A stretch of 64,000 nucleotides of DNA from Toxoplasma gondii ME49. Taxonomy: Eukaryota; Apicomplexa; Conoidasida; Eucoccidiorida; Sarcocystidae. Positions 1-13,500 of this stretch are shown one piece after another. The translations under genes and the position numbers were made by a program. The DNA lies in the NCBI RefSeq assembly GCF_000006565.2, contig NC_031479.1, forward strand, positions 3,436,289-3,500,288. Reading direction: 5' to 3'. Within the stretch, counting starts at the first letter, position 1; each line of letters opens with the position of its first letter. The notes beneath the pieces were generated by a model. It made no database searches and had not been told where the DNA came from. It saw only the letters and a program-made list of their open reading frames with translations.

Positions 1-1
1 G

Positions 2-2092
2 GGTGCTAACAGAGACAATTCTTGCAGCAGCTCTGTGAGCAGGTCCCTCAGAGGCCCTTCAACGACGCAAGACGCGGCGGCACCCCAAGGCGGCCAACCT
101 TTGACCTTTCCAATAGGAAAAGATGAGTGTGAAAGGCCTCGAGGGAGAAACGCATTTGACACAGATGCACATTTCTTCCAGAGAGAGCGATTGGCGAATC
201 AACTTGCGAGTGCTCCAGAGTCCAAAACGACAGCGAGAGACAGAGACGGCAGAGGATCGACGCGTACTGGGGTGTCTACACCCCACGCAGACCTGTCAGG
301 TGCATGTGCGGCCTGGAGACGCGAGACGCAGCAGCTGCCGAGGCCAGTCGGGGACGACGGCCTCTTTCTGTCTTCGCCTGCGAGTTCTTCCTTCCTCTCG
401 CCTGCAGCTCATCCAGAGGAAGAGGCGTTGCACAACGCGCAACTTTCTCATCTTTCCGCTCCCGGCGGCATGTCCGCGAACTGCCCCACCGGGGGATCTG
501 AGGTGTATGTACACCCGGAGCGCCTCGCAGATGACGCGTTCTACTACATCCTGGGGGACGACGGGAGAGTCCGTTGCGTGGAGCGCGCGAAGGTGTCAAG
601 AGCGAGTTTCGATCAGCGAGAGCAGAGAGGAGAGACCCTTCAGGTGACGAAAGAGGATCAGGAGCGCACAAAGCAGATCCTGAGGACTTTCCTGGAAGAA
701 GAACGCGTTTTCCGAGAAGAAACCGAGAGGAACCAGGGCGCGCGTTACGCCAGCGGTCACAGTGAGGCCCAAGACCGTTTTTCCTCCTCGCCGCAGGCTT
801 CCTCGCGACGGCGACACCAGCGCGAAAGGAGACACTTTGAGAGCGAGAGCGTGGAACCTGGAAATTCGTCTGCGGTTGCTTCCGACCGTCGAGACGCGTC
901 TTCCTCCTCTTTTCTTCGCGCCGACTTTTCTTTGAGGGAATCGCAGAGTTCGCCCTCTCGCCAGGCCTCCCGAGAGCAGACGCTCTATGCGCGGCGCGCC
1001 CCCGTAGCGGAGGATTTGCCCCCGGCCGGGGCCTCGGCCCGCCGCGCATTCTTGCCCAGCGGCGCATGCGGCTTATACTCGGAGACGACCTGGCCGACGA
1101 GGCCCCATGCGTACCGAACTGAAGCTTGGCAGGCGGAGAGTCGCCCAGCCGAGGCGTTTGGGCGCGACGATACGCAGCACGCGCTGTTTTCGCTTTCAGC
1201 TGATAGCTCTCGCCTCGTCAGCGCACAGAGCGACAACGTGAGAAAGGACTCGGAGGTTTTTTCTGGAAGGCGCGAGGCGGCAGAGTCCGGCGTTGGAAGC
1301 GAGGAGACGGCGTGTGCAATCCAAAGCCTCGGCGCGGTCGAGCAACTCTTTCCTTCAACACCTGCATCTCCCGAGAGATCTGTTGCCGCGAGGGGAGCAG
1401 CACCGCAGTCGCACTCGCATGCTGGGGATCTCTCAACGGGAGAAACGTTCGCTTTCCAGGACAGCCAGCAGATGCCACAGGCATCCTCCGAGGAAACGGA
1501 GACAAGCGGGGGACGCAGAGGCGACTCCAACGGATCCGAAGGTCCTCAGGGAAAGGCGACCCAAAGCAAACGCGAAGGAGGGCAAGCCGGAGAAGTGGAA
1601 CAGGCAGAAGAAGTAGAAGAAGAGGAAGAAAAAGGAGGAGAAAGAGAGAGAGAGACGCCAGGGATGTTAAACTCTGTGAAACCCCGCAGAGAAGCCCGAG
1701 ATGGTGGAGAGCAGACTGCCAAGACAGGAAACGAAAGTCGAGTGCCTCGACACGGCAGCGAAGCGAGCAGAGAGACTCAGAAAGCAAACGGAGGAGAGGT
1801 CAACTGCGGGACGAGGCTGAAGCCGCTGCATGTGTCTGCCGATGAGAGCAGTGGCACTGCATGCAGTGAAATGGCGGGTGTGTTTCTGCGCGGAGACAAC
1901 GAAGAACGAGGAGGCGACGTCGACGTCGCTTCATTAGTTGATCGTTTGCACTCCATTAGCGAGAAGGGCAAACAACTCTTTGGGGAGAAAAAAAGAACAG
2001 AAGAGAAAGAAGAGGGAACGCGAGGCGAGGCCCCGAACGAGGCAGGCGATACAGAAGAAATCGCAGCTCTTGTTGAAGTTGATTTGTCGTAA
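2..2092 (+). CDS. C-terminal part of a large low-complexity protein, 5' end outside window
   Basis: The frame is open from base 2 to the TAA at 2090-2092, giving about 696 residues. No convincing ATG lies near the left edge, and a splice acceptor (TTCTTGCAG, ending at base 27) suggests this is the last exon of a longer gene. No domain is recognised. The most ordered part is around residues 170-260 (a DAFYYILGDDGRVRCVE stretch followed by a charged, probably helical segment). The rest is Ser/Arg/Glu-rich and includes an acidic run near residue 535 and a charged C-terminus ending LVEVDLS. Two copies of the window's palindrome lie inside the frame (271-282 and 502-515) and encode GVSTPH and VYVHPE. 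Codon use is GC-rich as in neighbouring genes. Function unknown. Confidence 0.6.
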   Translation, partial: GANRDNSCSSSVSRSLRGPSTTQDAAAPQGGQPLTFPIGKDECERPRGRNAFDTDAHFFQRERLANQLASAPESKTTARDRDGRGSTRTGVSTPHADLSGACAAWRRETQQLPRPVGDDGLFLSSPASSSFLSPAAHPEEEALHNAQLSHLSAPGGMSANCPTGGSEVYVHPERLADDAFYYILGDDGRVRCVERAKVSRASFDQREQRGETLQVTKEDQERTKQILRTFLEEERVFREETERNQGARYASGHSEAQDRFSSSPQASSRRRHQRERRHFESESVEPGNSSAVASDRRDASSSSFLRADFSLRESQSSPSRQASREQTLYARRAPVAEDLPPAGASARRAFLPSGACGLYSETTWPTRPHAYRTEAWQAESRPAEAFGRDDTQHALFSLSADSSRLVSAQSDNVRKDSEVFSGRREAAESGVGSEETACAIQSLGAVEQLFPSTPASPERSVAARGAAPQSHSHAGDLSTGETFAFQDSQQMPQASSEETETSGGRRGDSNGSEGPQGKATQSKREGGQAGEVEQAEEVEEEEEKGGERERETPGMLNSVKPRREARDGGEQTAKTGNESRVPRHGSEASRETQKANGGEVNCGTRLKPLHVSADESSGTACSEMAGVFLRGDNEERGGDVDVASLVDRLHSISEKGKQLFGEKKRTEEKEEGTRGEAPNEAGDTEEIAALVEVDLS

Positions 2093-2270
2093 AAAACGGT
2101 CTGCAGAGACAGCGCGTCAGCACGTAGTCCAGAAAATACCCTCATTCAGGTTTTTCTACAATGAAAAGTTGGCGACGCCTGCCTTCACATGATCAGGATA
2201 AAACTGCTTCCAAAATCCCTCGAGAGAATATTTAAGGAGTCCTGGAAACACATCTCGTGTCCAACACACA

Positions 2271-2322
2271 TATCCATATATATATATATATATATACACA
2301 ATATATATATATATATATATAT

Positions 2323-2393
<71 letters not shown>

Positions 2394-2476
2394 ATATATA
2401 TATATATATACAATATATATATATGTTTCCTTGCGCGCTGTGTCGCTGGTTACATATAGGTGTCTATTTATATATC

Positions 2477-2529
<53 letters not shown>

Positions 2530-2541
2530 ATATATGAATAA

Positions 2542-2585
<44 letters not shown>

Positions 2586-2619
2586 CTGGTGTTATTTTTG
2601 CTCGTTCAGTTGCTGGCCA

Positions 2620-2680
<61 letters not shown>

Positions 2681-2740
2681 TCGTACATGAATATAGGGAT
2701 ATATATATTTATACAAATTTTTATACATCTGCACACATAT
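2271..2740. repeat. (TA)n microsatellite block with TACAA interruptions
   Basis: Long TA tracts are interrupted at intervals by ACAATATA steps (2296-2415). A second pure TA run (about 2478-2527), a third (about 2546-2582) and a short CTAT tetranucleotide run (about 2620-2649) follow. Open frames through this block are only IYIYIY strings and are not genes. Confidence 0.9.
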
Positions 2741-3364
2741 TCGTGATCAGCGAGCGACCGTGCAAGAAAACGTACGTATGTATACGTATATTTATACGTT
2801 TCTGTATGTTAGTACATGGGGTGGAGCTCAGGAGGAGAAGGCAGGGCAGATGGTGTTGGCGATTGCGATGAATGGTTTTTTGTCTGTTCATGTGAGTGAC
2901 CTTTTTTCGTAGCTGACGGTGCCGTTTCCGGAGCGCGATCTGTCGAGTGCGTCGTTGAGTACCTGATTGAGTTTCTGCTTTTTTTTTTCAAATCGAATCT
3001 TCTCCTCTGTCTTCTGCCCAAGAAGACGCCCGAGTTTTTTCCAAGAGGCGCTTCTTGGAGAGCAAGGCTTAAATCTTCTCTCGTGCGACAGCTTTTCCTG
3101 AACGAAGTGACATGTGTGATCTTTTCTGCGGAATCCACCTCTGAATCCCCGGACATGAATCGTAAACTAGTTGTAACACAAATGCAGTCGGGAGTCTTTT
3201 CCGGACTCTTCGACAAGACTGCCTGCACTGGTCTGCGCCGCCACACAACTCCCGCGTCACTTAAACTTTCGTTACCAACGACGGGTCAACATCAGAGTTG
3301 TTACGGCAACTCACGAATGCTCTTTAGCACTCCCGCGAGGCAGGCGCGTATAGGCATCACATAC

Positions 3365-3769
3365 ACCTTCGTTGTCTGTGTTTTCTGACTACAGACTCAT
3401 ATTCACTATCGTAAGCGATTTATTGAGAAGAACATCAGCGACCTTCGTTGTCGGTGTTTTCTGACTACAGACTCATATTCACTATCCTAAGCGATTTATT
3501 GAGAAGAACCTCAGCCACCTTCGTTGTCGGTGTTTTCTGACTACACACTCGCATTCACTAGTCTAAGCGATTTGTTGCGAAGAAACTCAGCGACCTTCCT
3601 TGTCGGTGTTTTCTGACTACACACTCGCATTCACTAGTCTAAGCGATTTGTTGCGAAGAAACTCAGCGACCTTCCTTGTCGGTGTTTTCTGACTACACAC
3701 TCGCATTCACTAGTCTAAGCGATTTGTTGCGAAGAAACTCAGCGACCTTCCTTGTCGGTGTTTCCTTAA
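3365..3769. repeat. 76-bp tandem repeat, about 5.3 copies
   Basis: Copies begin with ACCTTCGTTG or ACCTTCCTTG at 3365, 3441, 3517, 3593, 3669 and 3745, so the period is exactly 76 bases throughout. The first two units differ from the last three at shared positions (CATATTCACTATC versus CGCATTCACTAGTC), and the last three are almost identical, which suggests recent local duplication. The sixth copy stops after about 25 bases. No reading frame is maintained. Confidence 0.92.
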
Positions 3770-4518
3770 ACGTGAGAGGCGACAGGAGCAATGAAGCAAC
3801 GGTGCATTCCAAGCACCAAACCTCTCAAAGAAGGACAAAGAGTCTTTGAGTGACAAGACGAATGTGCGTTTTGAGTTCTCGTTTGGAAGGGCTGCTCTCT
3901 CTCTGTTGCGACATTTCAGATCGGATTTCCCCGTGAAAAAGACCTTTTGGCAGGATGTCTCTCACTGGTCTGTCAGACCTGAACTTCTCATTTTTAATCT
4001 TTCGCCGCGGCTTTTCCGTCAAAGCACGACTTTCCGGAGCCCTGCTGGCCCCAAGGAGAGTATAGGCTTCCAAAAGGCTCTCTCGTTTTTCAGGACTTCA
4101 GAGCTTCGTCGAGTTCCGCTTCTCTCTTCAGGTCTGCGATGAACTTCCAGAGGAGACTCCTCTCTTCCTGGTGTCATAACAATGGAAGCAGAATACGAGA
4201 CGTCGCGAGGGAAGCCTCGAGCGAGTCCGCCACTGCTCGACGTCGGACTGTCAGCAGCGACAGCGACAGGGTTGAAGCGCTCGTTCACGGAGAGCCGCGA
4301 TTTGCAGAGAGAGCGCTCTGGGCTCTCCAGAGCGGCTGCAAGATTCACCAACTGTGTCGATTTATCGACTGAAACGCTTCGCAGACGTTCACGGATATGC
4401 GTGCAGAACTCTTCTCAGCCGTGGAACTAGCTCGCCTCTTCCCGGAGTCCACACCGCGGCAACGGCACCCCTCCGGACCTATGAAAGGTGGAACTTGTGT
4501 CTCGGCTTTTCACTTGCT

Positions 4519-7500
4519 TCACCTGCCTGTCGGACGCGACGTGACTTCTCTGAGACTCTGAAGAGCTGCTGACAAGTGCTGCAGACTCGCTTCTTCCCGA
4601 TCTCTTGCTTCGACTTTCTTCTTCATGTTCACTGCACCGCGGAAAAACGTCGCTGGGGAGTCTGAAAACGGCTCGTTTCTACCGGGCCTCCCCACACTCA
4701 GTTTCTTCTTTCCTTCTGCACCCCACGACGCCGGGCCGCGACCCCACCTTCCTCTCTCTTCCTCTCCACACCGTCCCTCTTCTCCCGCCTCGCCATCGCC
4801 AGGAAATCCACCGTGGCGGATCGCCCGTTCCGCTGCATGCGCTCGCCCTCCAGAGGCTTCGAAGTCCTCGCTCTCGCTTCCTCGCAGCGTGTCTCTGCCC
4901 TCACCTTCTGCCTCATTCGCGCCGTCTCCGCGCTCGCGGCCCTTCCGGATGTCCTCTCGCCGCCTCTCTCGCTTCTCCGGCTTTCCGCCATCTGCTGCGT
5001 CTTGGTTGAGGAGAAAGCGAACCGCAGAGGGTGCGAGCGCCTGAAGCGCCTCTTTCGTCTTCGGCTGGAGAGACACCCAGCGCCCGAGCGTCCCCCAGAC
5101 TTCTGCGCATGCAGTCAAGAGCGCGAGCGACGAGGAGACAGACGCCATCAGCGGCCGCGTCACGAGGAGCGAACTCAAGACTGCCAGAAAGGCCTGCAGC
5201 TCCCGCTCGAAAGAATCGGGGAATACGGTGAAGACATCGAATCCTGTGGAGGGAGAAGACAATTCCTCTGTTGAGGAAGACGTTGACACGAGTGTTTCTC
5301 CCTTCTCACCTTTCTCTCCCTTCTTGCTGAGCTCTTCCTCTCCACCTTTCTCTTCCTTATCGCCGCCCGCTACCTTCTCTTTCAACTCTCCCTTCGTGCT
5401 TGTCGCTTCGTTCTCTGAGCCTCCTTGTTCGTCTGCCTCGTGCCTGGCGGGGCTGTCTCCTCGCTTCTCTGTCTTTTTCTGCGCAGCTCCCCGTCGAGCC
5501 CAGTAGGCGCAGTGAGCGTCGAGGAGGACAGCAAGCGCTCTCGCGCTGTACAGCAGAGAAGAGAACTGCAGCGCCAAACGCTTTCCCACTGGCGACTGCG
5601 CAAAACTCTGTTCGTCTTTCTCGCGGTCTCGCGGAAGGACGGCAGAGAGCGAGGAAAGAATCTTCTGACTCTGGCGAAGCAGAGCGAGTGTGGCGGCTCT
5701 GAGGAAAGCTGCTGTCGGGACAATCGTCCACGGCGCGCTCCCTGTAGAGACATCTGAACTGACGGGCGACGCGAAGGACTGAGAAGACGCAGAAGCCCCC
5801 AAAGACGACGGAGACTTGACGCCCCGAGGCTTGACCAGAAGCGCCACAGGCTGCAGGGTATGCTGGAGCTGAAGAGGTTCGAGGTCCAGGAGATGGAGGG
5901 GGCACTCCACGGTCGCCGCTCTGAAAACAAAGGACATCACTAGCGAGTGCGTTGGACCTGCTGGAAGTCAGAGGCACAGACGAGGAGACGCAACAGAATC
6001 GACTACATACGCCTCCTTTGTGCTGTGCTTTCAGCTCCTATGAGGCTTGCGCTTCCCTGTTGGCCACACGCCCAGACACCCCCTGTGAGTCTATCTTGTC
6101 TCTCTCTCGTTTTCGGAGGCGTCCGAGTCAGGACAAGCTTCTGTTCCTTCTGTTCCTCCTTCATGCTCTCTCGCTCCCGCACCCGTGACGCTACCAGTTT
6201 CTTGCCTTTGCTGTGCTTCACCATCTCCTGTTCAGTCCCTCTCGCACCCGTCACAAGAACCGCCGCCCGCTCCACCTGACGTCCACCTCCCGCGTTCTCT
6301 GTCAAAAAAAGTTTTGGCTTTTCTTCTTACACAATGTCGACCAGGCCGCACGACAGATGCGTCACATGGGAGTTGACGAGGAGACTGAGCGTCACGCCGG
6401 GCGGCGACAGCCAGGAGTCGCTGAGGGGGAGATCGCGGGCGTCGATGATGCCTCGGAAAGGCCGACAGAAAACAACGTCTTCGTAGCGCCTTCTCAATTT
6501 CCTTTCTTCTCGTTCTTCTCTTTCTTCTCTCCGCAATCGAGAAGAAGCCGCGTCTTTCAACGTGTCGCCTGTCTCCAATTCCGACGCGGTACCTGTCTCC
6601 CTCGCGGCTTCCGCTGTCTCCTGAAAGCGCTTGGCATTTTTCTGTGCTTCTGCAGGGGGCTCCGACGCTCCTGGGCTGCCTGCAGCCTCTCCGCCAGCTT
6701 CGCCTCTGTCCTCTCTGTCTCCCTCCATCTTCGGTGTCGCGCCACCCTGAGCCTCCTCCTTCCACCTGACAAAGCGGATGAAAGCTCCTCCTGTCGGACG
6801 TCGTCTTTCCGCCACCAAATAACTCGCCAGATCTCGTACGCCCTCCTCCACCACCTCGCTCTCTTCTTGTTTACTCTCTCTACGCTCTCCAGCGCTTCTC
6901 CTTTCTCTGCTTCGGTCTCGACTGTCGCTGTCACTCTCGCTCTCCCTGCCGTTGTTGCTCCTGTCTGCTGCCGCGTCTCGCAGTGTCTCCGTTCCTGTGC
7001 GCGTCCCAGCACCCTTTTGCCCGCGTCCAAGACCCGCAGAGCGGGCGTAGGCGAGAAGAAGGCGTCGCTCCTCAAAGCGAACAGAAGCGGCAAAGTACAG
7101 AGCGAGTTTGTGGCAGAAGCCGCCGGGTCTCCTCAGCGCGTCGAGGGCGAGCGTCGCACCCCACGGCAGAAAGTGCCTTTCTCGAGTCTGCGTCTCGTGC
7201 CTCTCCTCCAACTCGCGTTCACGAGCCTCGCGGGTCTTCTCGCCGCCGCCTTCCCAGAGCGCCCCGTGGAGGTTTCCCCACAGGCACGAGGCGGCAGAGG
7301 GCGCGAGGAGGGGAGACGGAAACTGCCCGCCTTCCGCGTCTCTCGGAGCGACCTCGCCGGTGGTTCCGCGCCTCCCCGCCTCTTGAAAGCCACCTAGGCT
7401 GTCAACCGGCCGCACCGGCGCCGGCCTCCGCAGCTGGGCGTCGCGCATGTTGTGCACACAAACCTTGTCGAGGCCCCAGAGAACAGAGCCGAGCTCGCGG

Positions 7501-10500
7501 AACTCGATGCGACTGATGAACAGCTTTGGTCGCGAGAAAGGCAGCGAAGACGACTTCAGAATCTCCGCAAGGCGAGCACGCAGAGGCTTGCTCAGCTTCT
7601 TGGCCGCCGCCGCAGTCATGCACTCCGACAGGTATGGCAGCAGAGACAGCGATAACAAGGAAGAAGAGAGCGACAGAGGCGAGTGCGTCTCCATCGCGTT
7701 TGCCACCATGCGCTCCAAAGACGCAGGCGAGTCTGCAGAGGCCGCAGACGAGCTGCGAAGCGAACAGAAAAAACAGGTCGACTTCGTTGTCGATGGTAGT
7801 TCCTGCACAGACACTCGGGAACCCGGCGGAGGGTGTGCAAAGCCTTCGCGTCCCCTTTCTTCTCGCGCGTCTTGCTCGCCCTCCGCCGCGGAGGCTTCAG
7901 GATGCGCCGGCGCCTGTGGCAGATGAGCAGACGCCGCACGAGCAGGTGGAGACAAACATGGCTCAGGAATCGTCTGATTCGTGCCGAGATTACGAGATCG
8001 TTCTCCCGACCTTCCAGCGTTTGCTTCGCTCGCCAGTCGAGCCGCCTCCGCGTCATTTTCCTTCCCTTCGTCTGTCGTCTCGCTTTTCTCGCTTCCATGT
8101 TTCTCCCCCCTCCCAGACTCTGGGCTCGGCCGGGGCGACGCCATGCCGCAGATCTCTTCGGAGGAGTCTGAAGGCACTCTGTGCCTGACGATGCCTTCAA
8201 GAGCCTTCAGCGCAGCGGCACTCGCCTCCGCTGCATGCACGACAGAGCGCGGGAAGAGAACAAGGGTGCCTAAAGCCTCGGCGACGGCGGGCACCAGGAC
8301 AGAGGCCCAGGAGGTGATTAGAGGCGCGTCCGAGAGAGCAGGCGGATGCCCAGCTCTAGGAAGAGAAGAAGGTCCGAGACAGGGCGCACAAGCCGCGAGA
8401 CGCGACGGTGCAAACAGCAGACGCTTGTGGGCCTTGCACAGACCTTCTTCCCAGGTGTCTGCACAGGTGGCGGAAGCGGCAGGGACTGCGCCCCTAGGTG
8501 CTAAGACAGACAGGGGAGACGCGGGCTGCGACAACGAGGCGTCGCGCGGCGAAGGCGTCAGCTGCGGCGTCATTCGAATCAGACAGTGAAGCAGAAGACA
8601 GAGGAGAGGCGGCTTCCAGGCAAGCAGCGAGAGCGAAGGCGAAGGGCGCGGACGAGACGGCGAGAGAGACAGCGACCGGCCTCCCGCCACGTGAGAACAG
8701 GTCACCTCCGTGAGCGTCTCGAAGTACCTCTGCGAACAGCCGCATCGCACGCATGCAGTCACGAAGATGAAGAGACCAAAAGTACCGCCAAAGACGCGAC
8801 ATGAAACGATGTGAGGAGAAACGCTTCTGCCCATCTGACAGACTGCACTAGCCGCAGACACTCCACCGATTAACAGTGCCCATCTCGTGCGGCGTTCTGT
8901 CTTGAGTTCAGATCACTCCATTTGAGCTCAGCGAACAGCCACCGCAACGCCCTGAGGTGTCTGCAGACTGCATCTCACATCGATGAGTTCCTCGTGGCGA
9001 CCTCGACTGCTTCCGCATTCCTCGCTGCCTTCGCCTTCTTCGCGGCCGAGCGCCCGCGGAGGCACCTCGCGCGCCCTTCGGAACCCGCCCGAGGAGCCCA
9101 AGGCGCCCGAGGAGCCCAAGGCGCCGGAGAGCGGAATGGCGCGCCACAGGGGCACCAGTGCGTGCGTGAGGAGGGCGAGATCTGTGGGCGAGAAGCCAGC
9201 GAACCTCGTCTGGGAGGCCCATTGCGTGGCTGCGAGGGCAAAGTCGAGAATCGCCTTTTCGCTGGCGGCTCGCAGGGCGCGGGTCTCCTCCGGAGAAGAA
9301 AGGCTTCTCTCTTCTGACGGTTCTCCGGCCTCTCTCATGTCTCCGTTTCCGAGCGAGGGCCGCTGCCGCGGAGGGCTCTCTCCCTCGATAGCCATCCCCC
9401 CCGCTCCCTCGTCCTCCCTTCGGCTGTCTCTGAAGGCCGGAAAAACACCGTTTCGCCGAGAGATGCCCATCCACCGGAATAGAAACGTGAGCGCTTTTCC
9501 AATCAGCTGCGCATGTTTGCTTCCGCTCTCGTCGTTACTCTTTTCCCCGCTGGGGTCTTCAACAGTTCCGCGGCCTCGCGCGTCGAAGTCCCTTGCGGCC
9601 CGGCGCCGAGCCGTCTCCTCGGTCGTCCCCGGAGATTCGCGCCTCCAGAAGCGGCTTTCTAGAGCCAGCTCCGGACCCAGAAGACATGCCGCTCTCCCGT
9701 CGCCATTTTCTCGGATGTCTTTTGTGTCTCGTGAGGTTCTGTCGACTTCTTCCCGAGTGGCCGCTGCCGCTGCCGCCTCTTTCAGTCTCGCAGTCATCTC
9801 GGCGAGCACCGCGAGAAGCAGTCGCGCGCTGTCGACTCGGTCGGCGCTCACGAGGAGGCGCTGGAGAAGCGCGAAGGAGAAGGAGGAGGCAGGCGTTCGG
9901 GGAATTGTTCCTGCTTCGCCTCGGGGCTCCGCGGCATCCGAGTGACTCTCCGTGGAAGCCACAAGACTCTCTTTGAGGCAGTCGGCGGGCCTCCCAGGAA
10001 GAGGCCTCACCGAGGCGGGAGAGACTGTATTCGCAGGCGAGAAAGCGCATTCGAGCAACTCGTCTGCGGAACGCTGTACCACCGGATTGCTTTTGCCTCC
10101 TTGGTTCGCTGTCGCCATAAAACAGAAGAGTTCTGCCTTTCGAATGGCTTCCTCGAGTCTGTCTCCACTTCCGCTCTGCAGCCCCGCCTCGCCTGTCTCG
10201 TGCAGTGGTGCGGGGCCTCCACGGGGGGAGTGGACGCCGGCAAATGCAGCCCGATAGAAAAGCGAATTCTCGCTTGCTCCCTCGCGAGAGTCTGCGACAG
10301 CAGAAGCCGCATCGAGAGCAGAGAGCAAAAGCCAGCGCTGCTTTGCCTCAGACTCAAGCTCCGATTCAGGCCATGCTTCTCGCTGCCGCCTCGGCCCGGT
10401 CTGCGGCGCGAGGCTTCGGCGCTCGCGCCTCGGCGTCTGGGGACCGCGGCCATCGACTGTATGCGCGCAGGCACCCTCCGAATGCACGGCCGCGACGGCG

Positions 10501-13500
10501 CTCTTTGAATCGCCCTCGGCCCTCTCATACTCGGCGTCTCTGTCGAAGAGAAAGGTCACTGCCGCGTCTCGCAGAGCAGGGAAGCCAGTGAGGCCCTGGG
10601 CGCAGGGCCGCTGCATGCGCGACACCAGGTGGAACAGCGAAGACAAAGTCTTCATCGCCACAGGCTCACACAGTCTCCACCAAGCAGCCACGGGGCCTTC
10701 CACAAGCGACTGAGAGAACGAGGAAGAAAACAGCTTAGGAGACGGAGAAGAAGGGGGAAGGATCTTTGCATCGCAGGGAAGGCCCGGCTCTGGGGAGACG
10801 AGGGAAGCATGCGCCGACAGTGGGTCAGTGTCGCCTGTCCTACAGTTCGATTCTCTCTCATGTTCGTCTTCTGCATCTCTCATGTCCTCGTTATCTTTAT
10901 CGTGTTTCTCTCCTTTGTCTTCTTTGCCTGCTTCGCCATCTTCATAGTGTCGGCCAATTTGACCTTTTTCTTCTCTGCTTGCCTCAACAGGCTGCGGAGT
11001 CTCCTTGGACTGCGTTGAACGAGGAGGGAGGGAAGGTTGCGCCTCGTTCGTCTCTGTTGTTTTTTCGGGCGCCTCTCGCCCGTCCGTCGCGGTCTTCGGT
11101 GCCCTGTCGGCCCCGCGAATTTGGCGGTCTCTCGAGGTCTCTCGGCGTCTCTGCTCAGAGAGAACAAGGAGCAGAAGGCGCTGGTTGTACAGAGCAACGT
11201 TGACGAATCGAGAAAAAGACGCCGGACACAGGTCGGACGGAGAAGAAGAGGAAGACGGAGGAGAAGAGGAAGACGGAGAAGAAGACGGAGCAGGAGAGGA
11301 AGAAGAAGCAAGGTCCTGGCATTCACCAACTGCCTGGAGAAAAGGCAACCACGCTTCCCATGTGTCGAGAAGCCGTCGAGCGATATGTGCCAGTTCCTCA
11401 TCGGAGGATGTCGTGACTTTTGTCTGGATCGACGCAAATAGTGAATGTTTGTCTTCCTTGAGAACTTCTCTCGTCTCGCCTTCTTCTGAAGCTCCCTGTG
11501 TGCATTGGAAGCGCCCTGCAACCTCATATGGATTTTCGCCTTCTCGCCTCGCCGATCCTCGCCCCTCCACCTCTGTCTGTCCTCTTGGCTCTTCCTCGTT
11601 TCCCCCGCACTGTGGTCCTTCTCCTCTGCGTTCTGTCTCCTCCCTCTCCTGCTTTATTTCGTCGTCTTTTGTCCTTTCTGCGACATCTGTTTCTTCACGT
11701 CGGCCCGTCTCTGTCTCCGTCTCGCGACGGTGCAGGAGAGCCCTCCCCGAGGTCCCTAAGGAGACACCAGGGTTCGCGCGCCAGAGGACAGCCTGCCCAC
11801 TTCGCTGTGGCGCATGCATCTGATCCACATGAGGCTCGAACATGGGAGAGACACTCGCATGCTCCAGCCCGAAGGCTGCAAGGCTCTCGATCTCAAATCG
11901 CCTGGCCGCGATGGCGCATGCTTTCGCGAGGTACGCGGCGCCGGCCGCAATAACGTCCGAAGAACTCGAAGGCGGAAACGTCTGCTGAAGAAGAAGAAAA
12001 AGTCTCTCCACCTCCCGCGCGTCTGCCTCAGACCACTGCTCCCTTCCGGGGCCTTGACCGTCCGTCTCCGGCCCGCTCCGAGCTCCGCGGAGTTCGGTTG
12101 GCCTGCTGTCTCCGTCGCGGCTTCGGGGCGGATATCCTGTGCCCGAAACTGCATGCGTTGCCTGCAGGTGTACAGCTTCATCCCGAGCGAGGGCGAGGGC
12201 CTCCGAAGAGACGCCTGGAAAAAAAACCGCGTGCATGCGCGGGTGCCGCGCTGTTGTCCCCTTGCCCCTGCCGGAGTCTCTGCTGGGGGCGAAGGCCCCC
12301 CGCAGGCCGGGCCCTGGGCCCGACGACCGCGGTCGCGCGGCCCGCCGGAGCCCAGTGGTCGGGGTCTCCAGGGCGAGCGTCCAGGAGAGCCGCGCGGCGG
12401 GTGACTCTCGGGCGTGGTGAGGCGTGAGGAGGAGCAGGGAGGAACGAAGAATCTCGAGAGACTCCAAGTCCGCAGCTGCCTCGGAGAGACGAGAAAGCAG
12501 GCGAACGAGAAGGCGGCGCATGCGGCGAGAAAAGCGCAGAAGCCGCGCGGGCGGGTTCGGGGCGGCGCCGGCGAAAGCACGGAGGGGGGCGGTAAAGGGT
12601 GAAAAAGGCGAGGGCGAAAGTGGAAAAGACAAGGCTCGCGAGAGCGTTACCAGAGCGAACAAGAGCGAAGTCAAGTCGGAGGTCTGCAGGCTGCAGAACA
12701 GACAGGGACAAGTCAAACGACATGGAGGAAACCGGAAACACGACGCGAGAAAAAGAACCTTCCGACAACAGAAAGAAAATGCGCAGCTGTCATCCCGCGG
12801 CAGCGCCGGACATTTACGCAGAACCCCCCCCCCCCTCCCCCAGAGAGCGCGTAGACTGGATCGCGAACCATGCGAGCATCACTGAAGCTTCTTTTCGAGG
12901 CGGCTTTTGAGGAAAGTCAATTCCATTCTCTCCTTTGCATGCACTCTCACCTCTGCAACCGCGTCCCCGCGATGTCCATCAGGCGCTCGACGAGCTGCAG
13001 AGACAGTCGCTCCTTGGTGCCCCGTGTGCATGGCGGGCCGCTGCCTGAGAGTTGAAAGAAGAAACGTTCTCGGTCGGCTTCGCCATCCTCGTTCTCCTCT
13101 CTCTCCTCTGCCGTCGTCTCCTGGCCCCGTCGAATCTCCTCACGCCTGCATCCGTCCCCCCACGGTGTCTCTGTCTTCCTCGCTTCTTCGGCTCGCTCCT
13201 TTTTTGCGTCTCTGCCCCCCGCCCCTCGCCTCCTGCTCTCCCCACTGTCGCCCTCGAGACTCGTCGCCTGCTGTTTCTTCGGCGTCTCTGCCTCCACCTC
13301 GCCGTCGCGCTCGTCTCCCAAAAAACAGCGGACCTCGGCTGCGCTCTCCAGGCGCCCAGTGGCTTCTCCCTTCTCCGAAGCGGCGTAACCTTCGACGAGA
13401 CCTGCGGAGGAAGGAGGCGAAGGCACAAACTCGAGCTTCACTTCGCACTGGTCCAGATGTGCGTAGGCCGCGAGGCACACGAGGGCAGCCACGGCCGCGC

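Larger units (their letters stand above)
2093..4518. other. Intergenic region with microsatellite and 76-bp tandem repeat
   Basis: This lies between the stop of the left-edge gene and the stop of the long minus-strand gene, so it carries the converging 3' ends of both. It holds (TA)n tracts (2271-2740) and the 76-bp array (3365-3769). A short minus-strand open stretch at 4019-4351 could be an extra 3' exon of the long gene, because a GTGAAG donor overlaps that gene's stop at 4519. No acceptor I tried continued the frame for more than about 30 residues, so I read it as 3' UTR. Confidence 0.5.

Noticed and set aside
2156..2746. Overlapping IYIYIY frames on both strands
   Set aside because: Translations of (TA)n microsatellite DNA.
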